Notes under the pieces: model-generated
Told to the model about the DNA's origin: nothing
Databases searched by the model: none
Seen by the model: the letters and a program-made list of their open reading frames with translations, nothing else
In this document: in pieces, positions 1 to 8,729 of the stretch
Layout: the number at the start of each line of letters is the position of its first letter
Numbering within the stretch: the stretch's first letter is position 1
Position numbers and translations under genes: made by a program
NCBI GenBank assembly: GCA_021734045.1
Contig: JAIPJR010000020.1
Location: 1-36,755, forward strand
DNA from: Fidelibacterota bacterium
GTDB lineage: Bacteria > Fidelibacterota > UBA8477
Reading direction: 5' to 3'
DNA length: 36,755 nucleotides

Positions 1-74
1 AGGATGAACCATATTAATAGGAACAGGCCAACCGCAATTAATATCCCCCTGATTGTGTAATGCGGAATCTCCAT
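1..74 (-). CDS. Possible N-terminal end of a membrane protein truncated by the window edge (reads MEIPHYTIRGILIAVGLFLLIWFI...)
   Basis: Minus-strand ATG at 74 followed by an open frame to the window edge with a hydrophobic transmembrane-like segment; same orientation as the downstream-reading cytochrome locus. Only about 24 codons visible. Confidence 0.35.
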   Translation of the reverse strand, partial: MEIPHYTIRGILIAVGLFLLIWFI

Positions 75-205
75 TTCCCGGTCACCAATTATTACACGTC
101 TGATACCCAGAACACATCTCCTTCATAAACTGCCCGAATATAGGGTATGGATGTCCGGTTTTCATGTTTAATCGGGGAAAGTTTTAGGAAGGAGGGGGAG
201 AAAGC

Positions 206-1858
206 TCAGCGGAAACGATAAGCACCGTCAATCATGAACTGACTGATGGTTTCGCCGGCCTCCATTTCGGCCGAATAGGAGCCGCTCAGGTAGAAATTTT
301 TCATAAACCGCCAGTAGATGTCCACCTGCGGCGTTTGGCGCAAATGGGCGTCCAGTTGGGTTTTATACATATATCCATAGAGATTGTATCCCAGCGAGAG
401 GGTGAGGTCTGCATTCACATTCCAATCGGCACGGGGTTGGGCGCGTAGTGCCCGAACAAAGAGATTATCGAAATATTGGAGATTCAGATTCATGGGGCCG
501 TTGAGGCCGGGCAGTTGATTATAGCGGAAATTCACACCTGCGATATACATGCGATTTCCCTCGCCATCATTGGTGATATTGCCATTCAATCCGAAGGAAA
601 TTGGTCCGGGCGGCCGAAACATCACCGTCCCGTAAAAACCCTGGCGGAAAGCCTTGTCAAAAAGGGAGTCCGGCGTATCAGACTGGGTGATGAGGAGCTT
701 GATATTCTGGCGTTGGGTGTAACGCGTGACGATGTGAATCCCCCGAACCGGTGTTATGCGTCCGGAGAGGTAAATGGCGGTTAAATTCGCTGTTCCCCGC
801 GTCGTGGTCTCTCCAGACAGATCCAGATCCAGTTCAGCACTCCCATTTAATCTGAGCCAGCGCCATTTACTGAAATCGGAACTGAGGTAAAGGTATTGAC
901 GATCGGTACCACCATTTTTGTTCTCAGTTATTAGTGCGGCTGTGGCACGGTAGTCCCGGCTGGTGGGGGTAAAACTACCTGAGAATCCCCACTTGAAGGA
1001 TTCTGTATCGATTTTCAACGAATCATAGACGGGTACAAATCCCAAAATGGCACCCACTTGCATGGCATGCCACCGATAACTTGCACCGATGCCATCCACC
1101 GTACCCACGCCACCCAACATGGGATGATAAATTCGTCCAAAGGAGCCCCACAAGGGCGAATTATCCTGCTGCCAGGTCACACCGGCACTGTAGAGCCGGG
1201 TTTGGTGCTCAGTGGCGTCCTGGGTGCTGCGGCTCCGTCCCCGTACCAGCACATTGCTGTGGAAACTGGAACCAGCTATGTTGTTTACATTCAGGTTCAG
1301 GTACAGTGAGGGCTGGTTGAAATTGGCCGATTGATTATTAGAGACTGCCACACCCAGATACCGGGTGGAAATTTTTCCAAACCAGCGAGTTTCCCGGGGA
1401 CGAACCTCCACCACATTGCGATTTTTGCCCGGTGTAACCACATTTTTATACCGACCCAGGGTGTCTGGGCTGACGATGACACTGGAATCTGGCGGCAGTA
1501 AAACTGAATCCATTGCTGCTACCACATCAGAAGATTTATCCGGGTAAAATCTGACCTTATCCTTGATCTTCCAGGATTCGAATTCAGCCCGGTTAATGCC
1601 GAAACAGCTGGCGGTTTGGCTGGCAGCCTGGCGCACCACTGCCATACCCTGCTGTTCCTGATCATCCCAGATTTCCACCGTATCGTTGATTGCCAAACCA
1701 TCATCCGTACCCAGATCGATGTAAATCAACTCCTGGCTTTTGTAGGTAATGGTCCCTTCGACAAAATGCTGGCCGTTAAGCATTCCCGTAAGAATGATGA
1801 ATGGGAACAGTATGCGAGAGGTGAGGAAAATTCTCATTTTAAAATGGTGTTTGTTCAT
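206..1858 (-). CDS. Predicted outer-membrane beta-barrel protein with small N-terminal beta domain
   Basis: 550-aa ORF; signal-peptide-like N-terminus (RIFLTSRILFPFIILTGMLNGQ); N-terminal GTITYKSQELIYIDLGTDDGLAINDTVEIW; many alternating amphipathic strands; C-terminus ends in aromatic-rich MIDGAYRFR typical of OM barrels. No CxxCH. Confidence 0.7.
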   Translation of the reverse strand: MNKHHFKMRIFLTSRILFPFIILTGMLNGQHFVEGTITYKSQELIYIDLGTDDGLAINDTVEIWDDQEQQGMAVVRQAASQTASCFGINRAEFESWKIKDKVRFYPDKSSDVVAAMDSVLLPPDSSVIVSPDTLGRYKNVVTPGKNRNVVEVRPRETRWFGKISTRYLGVAVSNNQSANFNQPSLYLNLNVNNIAGSSFHSNVLVRGRSRSTQDATEHQTRLYSAGVTWQQDNSPLWGSFGRIYHPMLGGVGTVDGIGASYRWHAMQVGAILGFVPVYDSLKIDTESFKWGFSGSFTPTSRDYRATAALITENKNGGTDRQYLYLSSDFSKWRWLRLNGSAELDLDLSGETTTRGTANLTAIYLSGRITPVRGIHIVTRYTQRQNIKLLITQSDTPDSLFDKAFRQGFYGTVMFRPPGPISFGLNGNITNDGEGNRMYIAGVNFRYNQLPGLNGPMNLNLQYFDNLFVRALRAQPRADWNVNADLTLSLGYNLYGYMYKTQLDAHLRQTPQVDIYWRFMKNFYLSGSYSAEMEAGETISQFMIDGAYRFR

Positions 1859-1869
1859 TTCAATCCGGA

Positions 1870-2733
1870 TTAATCACCACAGAAATTTTCGTTTCCCCGG
1901 GGATGACAGAAATAGCAATCCTCCGGCTGCACATTAGTGACGGGATAGGTCCGCCCGTTACAATTTTCACAATCATTCCCCTCGCAGTGCTCCGCATTCA
2001 TGCTGGTCACATTATGACAGCCACTGCCAAAGCAGGTGAATTCCTGATAAACACCGGCGGTGGGATGGCAACTGTTACAGCTACTCCATACACCGGCATG
2101 TTCTCCGGAGTTAATCGGGAAAAATTGGTCGTGATTCAGGGCCATAATATCCTGCCAATTGGTGGGACCGTGACACAAAGAGCAATCAGCCTGCCGTGTG
2201 AATCCGGCATGACTGGCTACGGTGAGATCGAAGTCCGCGGCATGACAATTGGCGCAGGCCGGGTCGATGCGGTAATTCCCCTCCCCATGACACGCTTCGC
2301 AGGCGAGTCCCCGATGGGCGCCCACCAATGGAAACAGCGTTTCCATATGCCGATCCGCCCAGTAGCTCATATCCCAGGTGTCGTCACGGTGACACTGTTC
2401 ACAGTTAACCCCGTAGCGTCCACCATGCAGATCGGCATGGCAGCCCGCGCAAGCGGTGGGAGCTCGCTGAAAATCGTGGATTGACCTCACATCGTTCCCC
2501 AGATGACAGCCCCGGCAAGCGGTCTGCCGGTGGGCGCCCGTGAGAACGAAGTTCGTCTGGGTGTCGTGATCGAATGTCATTGGCGCCGCCAACGGTGTCC
2601 AACCAGATGCTGCGTGGCAATCCTGACATTCCCATTTCAAGGTTATTTCCTGCTGGGAAAACAAATTACCCGTGAAGACAAGCAGCATGGTGAGTATCGC
2701 CATGAGGAGAATGTGAGACCGTCTATTCGGCAT
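1870..2733 (-). CDS. Exported decaheme-type c cytochrome (9 CxxCH + 1 CX4CH)
   Basis: Signal peptide MPNRRSHILLMAILTMLLVFTGNLFSQ; CQDCH, CRGCH, CAGCH, CEQCH, CEACH, CANCH, CSLCH, CNSCH, CFGSGCH, CYFCH. The ORF track start (2820) is too long; the ATG at 2733 overlaps the upstream stop by 11 bp (ATGCCGAATAG). Confidence 0.9.
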   Translation of the reverse strand: MPNRRSHILLMAILTMLLVFTGNLFSQQEITLKWECQDCHAASGWTPLAAPMTFDHDTQTNFVLTGAHRQTACRGCHLGNDVRSIHDFQRAPTACAGCHADLHGGRYGVNCEQCHRDDTWDMSYWADRHMETLFPLVGAHRGLACEACHGEGNYRIDPACANCHAADFDLTVASHAGFTRQADCSLCHGPTNWQDIMALNHDQFFPINSGEHAGVWSSCNSCHPTAGVYQEFTCFGSGCHNVTSMNAEHCEGNDCENCNGRTYPVTNVQPEDCYFCHPRGNENFCGD

Positions 2734-5700
2734 TTCGCCAATCCAAATCCCTGGGATCCTGGAAGAACGGCGGACGCCGCAGATCATCATCACCGCCCTC
2801 GCAATCATCTCCACTGCCATTGGGATGACAGAACAGACAATCGGCCGCTGTTACACCGGTACTTGGGTAAGTGAATCCATTACAGCTTTCACATCCGTCC
2901 TCACAGTGTTCCTGATTCATCTCCGCTACACTGTGGCACCCGGCCCCGAAACAGGTGAAGTCCGCATAATTGCTGGTATTGGTATGACAATCACTACATT
3001 CATCCCATTCGTTGCGGTGCTCACCAGAATAAATGGGAAAATACATGCCATCATGGTCAAAATCGGCACCTTCCCATTGGGCGGTGCTATGGCAGCTCTC
3101 GCAGTCCAGGGGAAAATCCGAGTTGGCATGGTTGGGATTGGTGGTGGCGTTGTAATCTGCAAGATGACAATCCGCGTCGGCGCAACTTCTGGGTGTGGGT
3201 GGTGGATCATACCCATCGGCATGACAACTTGTGCAATCCGTATTTTGGTGTGCGCCGGTCAGTGCGAAACCCGTTTGCGTTTCCGAATGGTCAAAGTCAG
3301 CCGGAGACCAGGAATTGGTGGCGTGACACTGGGCGCAATCATCGGGAAAATCAGCATGGGGCGGATCCTGTGCAGCGGCTTTATCCGCGGTATGGCACGG
3401 CATGCAAGTGGTCACATTAGCGTGAGACCAGACCGAAGGTGTCCAGGCAATAGGCGAGTGACAAACTTCGCAATCTTCTGCATTCCAAACCTGGTCAGAA
3501 TGAACCGGTTGACTTGTCTCGCCATAGGTGGATGCGTGACAATTCGACCCAAAACAATCCTGCGAAATGCCAGCCCACTGGTTGTCGATATGACACAAAT
3601 TGCAGTTGGTGAAGGTGTTGTCATAATGTTGGCCAACCAGCGCAAACCCGGTGAGTTCTTCACTGTGGTTAAAGTGGGAGGGTGTCCACTGCACGGTGTT
3701 ATGACAGACATTGCATGTTTCTGGAAAACCTGAGTGATCCGGCGCAGTGGGAATGTCATTGGAATGACACACGGAGCAGCTTTCGGTCAGGTTTTCGTGG
3801 GTGAATATGCTGGGTTCCCAATCCACCGGTGTGTGGCAGAGTGCGCAGTCTTCCGGACGAAAACCTTCTGCCTGGTGGTCCGGATCGTCAGTTTCATTGA
3901 AATCGGTGAGGTGACACTGGGCGTCCCAGCAATTTACCGGTGTACCGGCATAGACATCATTCACATGACAAGCAGTGCAGTCCGTATCCTGGTGCTCACC
4001 AATCAGAGGAAAACCGGTTTCGTCATGGTTAAGAATATCCGGTGACCAGGCGTTGGTGGTATGACAGACCTGACATTGGGTGCTGAAGTTATTGGCTGAA
4101 TGGTCGGGATTATCGGTGTTATCATAATCAAACTGGTGACAAGTCACGCAGGCTGCGGAGGTATTGTTATGCAGGAAAATGCTGGGTTCAAAACCCGATT
4201 CATCGTGACAAATAGTGCAATCCTCCGGTGGATAACCCCGCTCTGCGTGATTGGGGTCGGTCGTAGCGTTGTAATCCTGGGCATGACATTGGGCGGAAAA
4301 GCAGTCGTGTGGTGTGCCAGCCCATTGATTGTTCACATGACAACTGGTGCAGTTGTCGGGTACTAATTCAGCATGGGCACCGACCAGAGGAAAGCCGGTA
4401 TTGGCTTCACTATGATCAAAAAATGCCGGCGTCCATACCTGGGTGGAGTGACAAACCTGGCATTCGGTGCTAAACCCTGACGCCACATGATCCGGTACCG
4501 TGCCGGAACCGGCAGTTTGGGCATAATCGTAAGCGTGACAGTCATTACACCCGCTGGAAATTCCCGTGTGTGTAAAACTGATGGGCGTCCAGCCAAACTC
4601 GGAATGGCATTCGTCGCAATTATCCGGATAATTGCGGATTTCGTGATTCCATTCAGTCGCATCTGCCGATGTATGACAGCCTTCGCAGTTCAGCGGTAAG
4701 TCATATCCGTCGTCATGACAGGCCATACAATCGGTGGTGCGGTGGCGTCCTACTAGCGGAAAAGCTGTGAGATCGTGATCGATGATGAGCGTCGCCCAAC
4801 CAGTTGTAGAATGACATTCAGCACAATTGGTGGGGAATCCGGCATTCAGATGCTCAGGGTCTTCTGCGGTCTCATAGTCTGCCTGATGACAGGTGTAACA
4901 ATCGTTGGTTAAATCCTGAAATACGCCATCACCATGACAATCACCACAGGTTGCGCTTACATGGGCGCCGGTGAGCGGGTAGTCGGTCTGGATATTATGC
5001 TCGTAATTGGTATTGGCCCAGTTAAATACGGTATGGCATTGATCACAGCTAGGACCGAATTCAGCCAATTCATGAGAAAAATCGGGAATTTCGGTCAAAT
5101 CCTCCGCGTGACAACTCACACAAGTGCCGCTCTGGATCTGAAAATTCTGATTCGCATGGCAATTGTCGCAGGTCAGGGGTGCGTGACCCCCCACCAGCGC
5201 AAATCCCAGCAGGTTATGATCGAAAGTAGCCGATTCCCAATCCTGAGTGTTATGACACAAGGAACAATCTTCCGGATAGGCATCCGTGGCGTGTGGTGGG
5301 TCGGTGGTTGTGGCATATTCGGACTGGTGGCAGGCCCAACAATCCTGTGGTGTGCTGGTAGTCTGGCCAGTGTGACAGCTCTGACAATCGGTCGTGGCAT
5401 GAACACCCGTGAGCTCAAATCCGGTCCGATCAAGCGTGTGCTCAAAGGTTGATGTTTCCCAGAAGAGCGCTGAGATGCGATGACATTCAAGACAATTGGT
5501 ACTCAATCCACTGGCCGCATGGGCTGGATCCACCGTCTGCTGCCAGGTGTCCAGATGACAGCCGGCACAGTCCAGCGGTAATCCCTGATATTCATCTCGT
5601 CCCGCTGCGCTGTGGCAAGCATCGCAGGCTACCCGGGAATGGGCTCCCAGCAGCGGGAATCGGGTGGTATTATGGTCAAATGTCTCTGAACGGGGCTGCC

Positions 5701-6067
5701 AGGTTCTTTCTGTATGACAGCGTTGACAATTATCGCCTAACTGTCCCTGGTGGGGATCATTGTGGCAGCTGGCACATTCAGCACGGGCACGGTCAAATTG
5801 GTGAATTGTTGCCAAAGATGTGCCGGTATGGCATTGGATACAATCGGCATTCCGGTGCTGACCCTCCAGCGGAAACAGCGTCTGATTGTGATCAAAGCTA
5901 CTGGGTTGAATAATATCCCACTGGTTGGCAATATGACACACCTGGCAGGGAAGATCGGTTTTGATTTGCAGCGTGTCCTCGTCCTGCAACGCCATTCCCG
6001 GAGAAACAGATAGCATCAAAATCACCAGCCCCGCCATATAGTGACGATGGTTATTCATGGCATTCAT
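2723..6067 (-). CDS. Giant exported multiheme c-type cytochrome (37 CxxCH + 5 CX4CH)
   Basis: 1114 aa with signal peptide (HYMAGLVILMLSVSPGMALQ); dense CxxCH motifs and recurring W..xFDH..T.FPL.G.H....C..CH modules. Confidence 0.95.
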   Translation of the reverse strand: MNAMNNHRHYMAGLVILMLSVSPGMALQDEDTLQIKTDLPCQVCHIANQWDIIQPSSFDHNQTLFPLEGQHRNADCIQCHTGTSLATIHQFDRARAECASCHNDPHQGQLGDNCQRCHTERTWQPRSETFDHNTTRFPLLGAHSRVACDACHSAAGRDEYQGLPLDCAGCHLDTWQQTVDPAHAASGLSTNCLECHRISALFWETSTFEHTLDRTGFELTGVHATTDCQSCHTGQTTSTPQDCWACHQSEYATTTDPPHATDAYPEDCSLCHNTQDWESATFDHNLLGFALVGGHAPLTCDNCHANQNFQIQSGTCVSCHAEDLTEIPDFSHELAEFGPSCDQCHTVFNWANTNYEHNIQTDYPLTGAHVSATCGDCHGDGVFQDLTNDCYTCHQADYETAEDPEHLNAGFPTNCAECHSTTGWATLIIDHDLTAFPLVGRHRTTDCMACHDDGYDLPLNCEGCHTSADATEWNHEIRNYPDNCDECHSEFGWTPISFTHTGISSGCNDCHAYDYAQTAGSGTVPDHVASGFSTECQVCHSTQVWTPAFFDHSEANTGFPLVGAHAELVPDNCTSCHVNNQWAGTPHDCFSAQCHAQDYNATTDPNHAERGYPPEDCTICHDESGFEPSIFLHNNTSAACVTCHQFDYDNTDNPDHSANNFSTQCQVCHTTNAWSPDILNHDETGFPLIGEHQDTDCTACHVNDVYAGTPVNCWDAQCHLTDFNETDDPDHQAEGFRPEDCALCHTPVDWEPSIFTHENLTESCSVCHSNDIPTAPDHSGFPETCNVCHNTVQWTPSHFNHSEELTGFALVGQHYDNTFTNCNLCHIDNQWAGISQDCFGSNCHASTYGETSQPVHSDQVWNAEDCEVCHSPIAWTPSVWSHANVTTCMPCHTADKAAAQDPPHADFPDDCAQCHATNSWSPADFDHSETQTGFALTGAHQNTDCTSCHADGYDPPPTPRSCADADCHLADYNATTNPNHANSDFPLDCESCHSTAQWEGADFDHDGMYFPIYSGEHRNEWDECSDCHTNTSNYADFTCFGAGCHSVAEMNQEHCEDGCESCNGFTYPSTGVTAADCLFCHPNGSGDDCEGGDDDLRRPPFFQDPRDLDWRNAE
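3350..4837 (-). repeat. Tandem ~120-129-aa pentaheme super-repeats within the giant cytochrome (residues ~411-906, four copies, plus a partial fifth after)
   Basis: Copies begin GFPTNCAECH, GFSTECQVCH, FSTQCQVCH, FPETCNVCH (then FPDDCAQCH); each carries five heme motifs, the third being CX4CH in copies 2-4. Confidence 0.8.
4838..5506 (-). repeat. Tandem ~73-76-aa triheme repeats within the giant cytochrome (residues ~188-410, three copies)
   Basis: Copies begin LSTNCLECH, YPEDCSLCH, FGPSCDQCH; each has three CxxCH. Confidence 0.75.
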
Positions 6068-6108
6068 GATTCAAACCTCATCTGACTATCCGTATGCATT
6101 CCAGCTCC

Positions 6109-7806
6109 TCAACGCCCCAATTTGTGGCAATCCTGACAATCATGCGCGATGGGGGTGAAGCGCACTGTTGCCCGCCCCATTCCATCACGTCGTTCCCGAA
6201 AGTGGCATTTCTCACAGACTACATTTTCATGCTGACCCGACAGCGGAAACCGGGTAAGCTCGTCATGGTTAAAATCATTAATCTGCCAATTCTCAAAACC
6301 GTGGCATCTTTGACAGGGATTCACGCCATCCAGAAGTTTGAATTGTCCATCATGGATGTCGGAATGACAGCTTTCACAATCTGTGGAAATCCCTGTGTAT
6401 TGCACAACTGCTCCTTGCGTCGTATGGCATTCCCCGCAGGTAATTCGCCCATGCCGTCCCATCAATGGGAAGTTTGTTGAAGCGTGATCAAAAATGAGTT
6501 TGCGCCAGCCATCGGTGGTATGACACGACTCACACCAATTTATGGCTTTCTCATAACGACTGAACTGTGTGCCGTGAGGGTTCTCGTGACAGGTCTGGCA
6601 GGTGATTGTCTCCCAGAAATAGAGCGATTTGCCCTCATCATTCTGATGACACTGAATACAGGGCAATGCCAGATGAGCACCGGTTAGCGGAAAGCGCGTC
6701 TCTTGATGCTGTTGCAGTGTGTATCGCGGTGGGGCAAACCCCAATTCCGAATGACATTCTTCGCACTGGAATCCCTGTACCCGGTTCTGAAACGCTCCGG
6801 CATGATAGTCCTCATGACAATCAGTGCAAAATTCAAATTGCAGTGGTCTGGCATTATCCCCCGATTGGTGGCACGCAAGACACGCCACGGTTTGGTGTTT
6901 CCCCACCAGCGGGAAGCGGGTTTTACTATGATCCACCACACCGGCTTTGGGTGATTTGAACGAATCCATGGTATGACATTGAAGACAGTTGTCGTCGAAT
7001 TGACCATGGTGATAATCCTCGTGGCAGTCCAGACACGAATCAAATGTCAATCCCCCAAATTTCTGCACCTGTTTACCTTCAACCGGTGGCTGTTTCCAGG
7101 TATGGCACTGTTCACAATCAACACTCTGATGAGCGCCTACCAACGGATATTGCGTTTGGGTGGAGTGATTGAATGTGGTTCGAACGGCTGCCCAATCAGC
7201 TGTGCTATGACAATTGTCGCAGGTTTGATTTGGAAACTCGCCGCGATGAACATCGGTGTGACAGTCACCGCATGCGGTGGGTAATCCAAGAAATGTGGAG
7301 GACAGAAAATCTGCGTCGGGATGTTGTTCAGCATATTCCAGAATGTCTGGTATATTTACATGTTTGGACTGATGGCACGCCTCGCATGCTAAGGATTCGT
7401 GTTTGCCGGTGAGCACATAACCGGCGAGGTCGTGATCAAAGGACTCCTGATTCGGTTCCCACTGAATTAGCTGATAGTTTTTTCCAGCGTGCTCCAGGTG
7501 GCATTTGCTACAGGATTTGTCCTCCAGCAAGCCATGATAGCCTTGTTTATCATCGATCCTGGCCTGAATCGGGGTATGACATTCCAAACAATTGGGCGCC
7601 AGATCATTGGAGCCGAAGGTGTGACAGGAAAGACATTTGGTAATGCCCTCCAGATGGGCGTGCGGTGTGGACAATGGACCCGGAGAGAATTGTGCCAGAG
7701 TGGATGTTGTGAACAGTGCCATCAACACCAAAACCTTCACTACAGGAAGGAGAGGAATGAACCGTCGAATATTAGTCCTGAAATTCTGCATACGATTGTC
7801 CATCAT
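6109..7806 (-). CDS. Exported 20-heme c-type cytochrome
   Basis: 565 aa; signal peptide (VVKVLVLMALFTTSTLAQ); 20 CxxCH motifs counted by hand; same FDH/FPLxGxH module as the neighbouring cytochromes. Confidence 0.93.
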   Translation of the reverse strand: MMDNRMQNFRTNIRRFIPLLPVVKVLVLMALFTTSTLAQFSPGPLSTPHAHLEGITKCLSCHTFGSNDLAPNCLECHTPIQARIDDKQGYHGLLEDKSCSKCHLEHAGKNYQLIQWEPNQESFDHDLAGYVLTGKHESLACEACHQSKHVNIPDILEYAEQHPDADFLSSTFLGLPTACGDCHTDVHRGEFPNQTCDNCHSTADWAAVRTTFNHSTQTQYPLVGAHQSVDCEQCHTWKQPPVEGKQVQKFGGLTFDSCLDCHEDYHHGQFDDNCLQCHTMDSFKSPKAGVVDHSKTRFPLVGKHQTVACLACHQSGDNARPLQFEFCTDCHEDYHAGAFQNRVQGFQCEECHSELGFAPPRYTLQQHQETRFPLTGAHLALPCIQCHQNDEGKSLYFWETITCQTCHENPHGTQFSRYEKAINWCESCHTTDGWRKLIFDHASTNFPLMGRHGRITCGECHTTQGAVVQYTGISTDCESCHSDIHDGQFKLLDGVNPCQRCHGFENWQINDFNHDELTRFPLSGQHENVVCEKCHFRERRDGMGRATVRFTPIAHDCQDCHKLGR

Positions 7807-7995
7807 AAGAGGACCCTGTAAATCCGGCGCCCTGCGGATTCTATACAGACGATTCAGAAGGGCTTTTTTAAACCTGTGGGGTAGGGTTTTTTTAAACCTG
7901 CTGATTGTTGCGTGAGCAGGATGGACAGGCCAGCCTGCCCTTGCAACACAAAATGAATGCTCCCCCAGTTTACAAATACCTGTCCCGGGTAGCGA

Positions 7996-8682
7996 TTACA
8001 GCTGTTTCAGGCTTTCCGCAGCCCGCTGGGATTCGGGATCGTCGGGATATTGACTCACCAGCGTTTCCCAAACTTTGCGAGCTTCTTCCCGGTTGCCCAT
8101 TGAGGCCAGGATGGCGCCTTTGTTGTACATCGCTTCCGTATCGTCTGAATTTATTCCCAGCATTTGATCGCACGCGTCAAGTGCGGTTTGAAATTTTCCC
8201 AACTGAAAGGCACTATGCATAACCTGAGTCCAGGCTTCCGGTGAGGCGGTATTTGCCCGGGCGGCCCCACTGTAATATCCCAATGCCTGCTCAAAACGCC
8301 CGATCTGGAAGTAGAGGTCACCCAGTCGCATAAAGGCCGGCGCATCGGTAGAATCTTTCGCCACCCGCTCTTTTAATGCTGCTAACTCCCGCATAATACC
8401 GCCCATTGCACCCTGACTGGGATCACCACTGGCCTGGCCACCCATACCCTGCATATTCATTCCTGCATGAGGATCTGTGGCTGTCTCAGGTCCGGAGGAG
8501 ACACTGTAAATAATGATGGCGGCTGCTACAACCACCAGCGCGCTTACAATGTAGAGCCATTGCTGTCTTTTAGGCTGTGATTGTCTGGTAGGTGCATCAC
8601 CACCCACCGGAGCGCCACAGCTCACACAGAATTTTGCGTTTTGCGGTATGTCGGTTCCACATTCGGTACATTTCATGCTCAT
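7996..8682 (-). CDS. Zinc-ribbon, single-TM, TPR-repeat protein (NrfG/CcmI-like TPR region)
   Basis: 228 aa; MSMKCTECGTDIPQNAKFCVSCGAPVG zinc ribbon; TM WLYIVSALVVVAAAIIIYSV; C-terminal TPRs (RLGDLYFQIGRFEQALGYYSGA..., MYNKGAILASMGNREEARKVWETLV). Confidence 0.75.
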   Translation of the reverse strand: MSMKCTECGTDIPQNAKFCVSCGAPVGGDAPTRQSQPKRQQWLYIVSALVVVAAAIIIYSVSSGPETATDPHAGMNMQGMGGQASGDPSQGAMGGIMRELAALKERVAKDSTDAPAFMRLGDLYFQIGRFEQALGYYSGAARANTASPEAWTQVMHSAFQLGKFQTALDACDQMLGINSDDTEAMYNKGAILASMGNREEARKVWETLVSQYPDDPESQRAAESLKQL

Positions 8683-8729
8683 TTATCTGTCCCTTCGTCG
8701 TGTTACGGGTTCACCATTGATTATTTGAA

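Noticed and set aside
2734-2820. Upstream extension of the 316-aa ORF to 2820
   Set aside because: The extension overlaps the giant cytochrome gene and would place 29 residues before the signal peptide; the ATG at 2733 is far more plausible.
2825-3733. Long plus-strand ORF (302 aa) and similar plus ORFs at 1903-2484, 4100-4366, 4934-5452, 6094-7284
   Set aside because: Antisense shadows of the minus-strand cytochrome genes; recurring heme-motif codons (CH read as TGRCA on plus) keep these frames open. No domain signature or credible RBS seen.
2723-7806. Regularly spaced short TGACA/TGGCA words resembling a repeat array or CRISPR
   Set aside because: Spacing and content are explained by CxxCH codons in repeated protein modules; repeats are degenerate, not identical, with no spacer structure.
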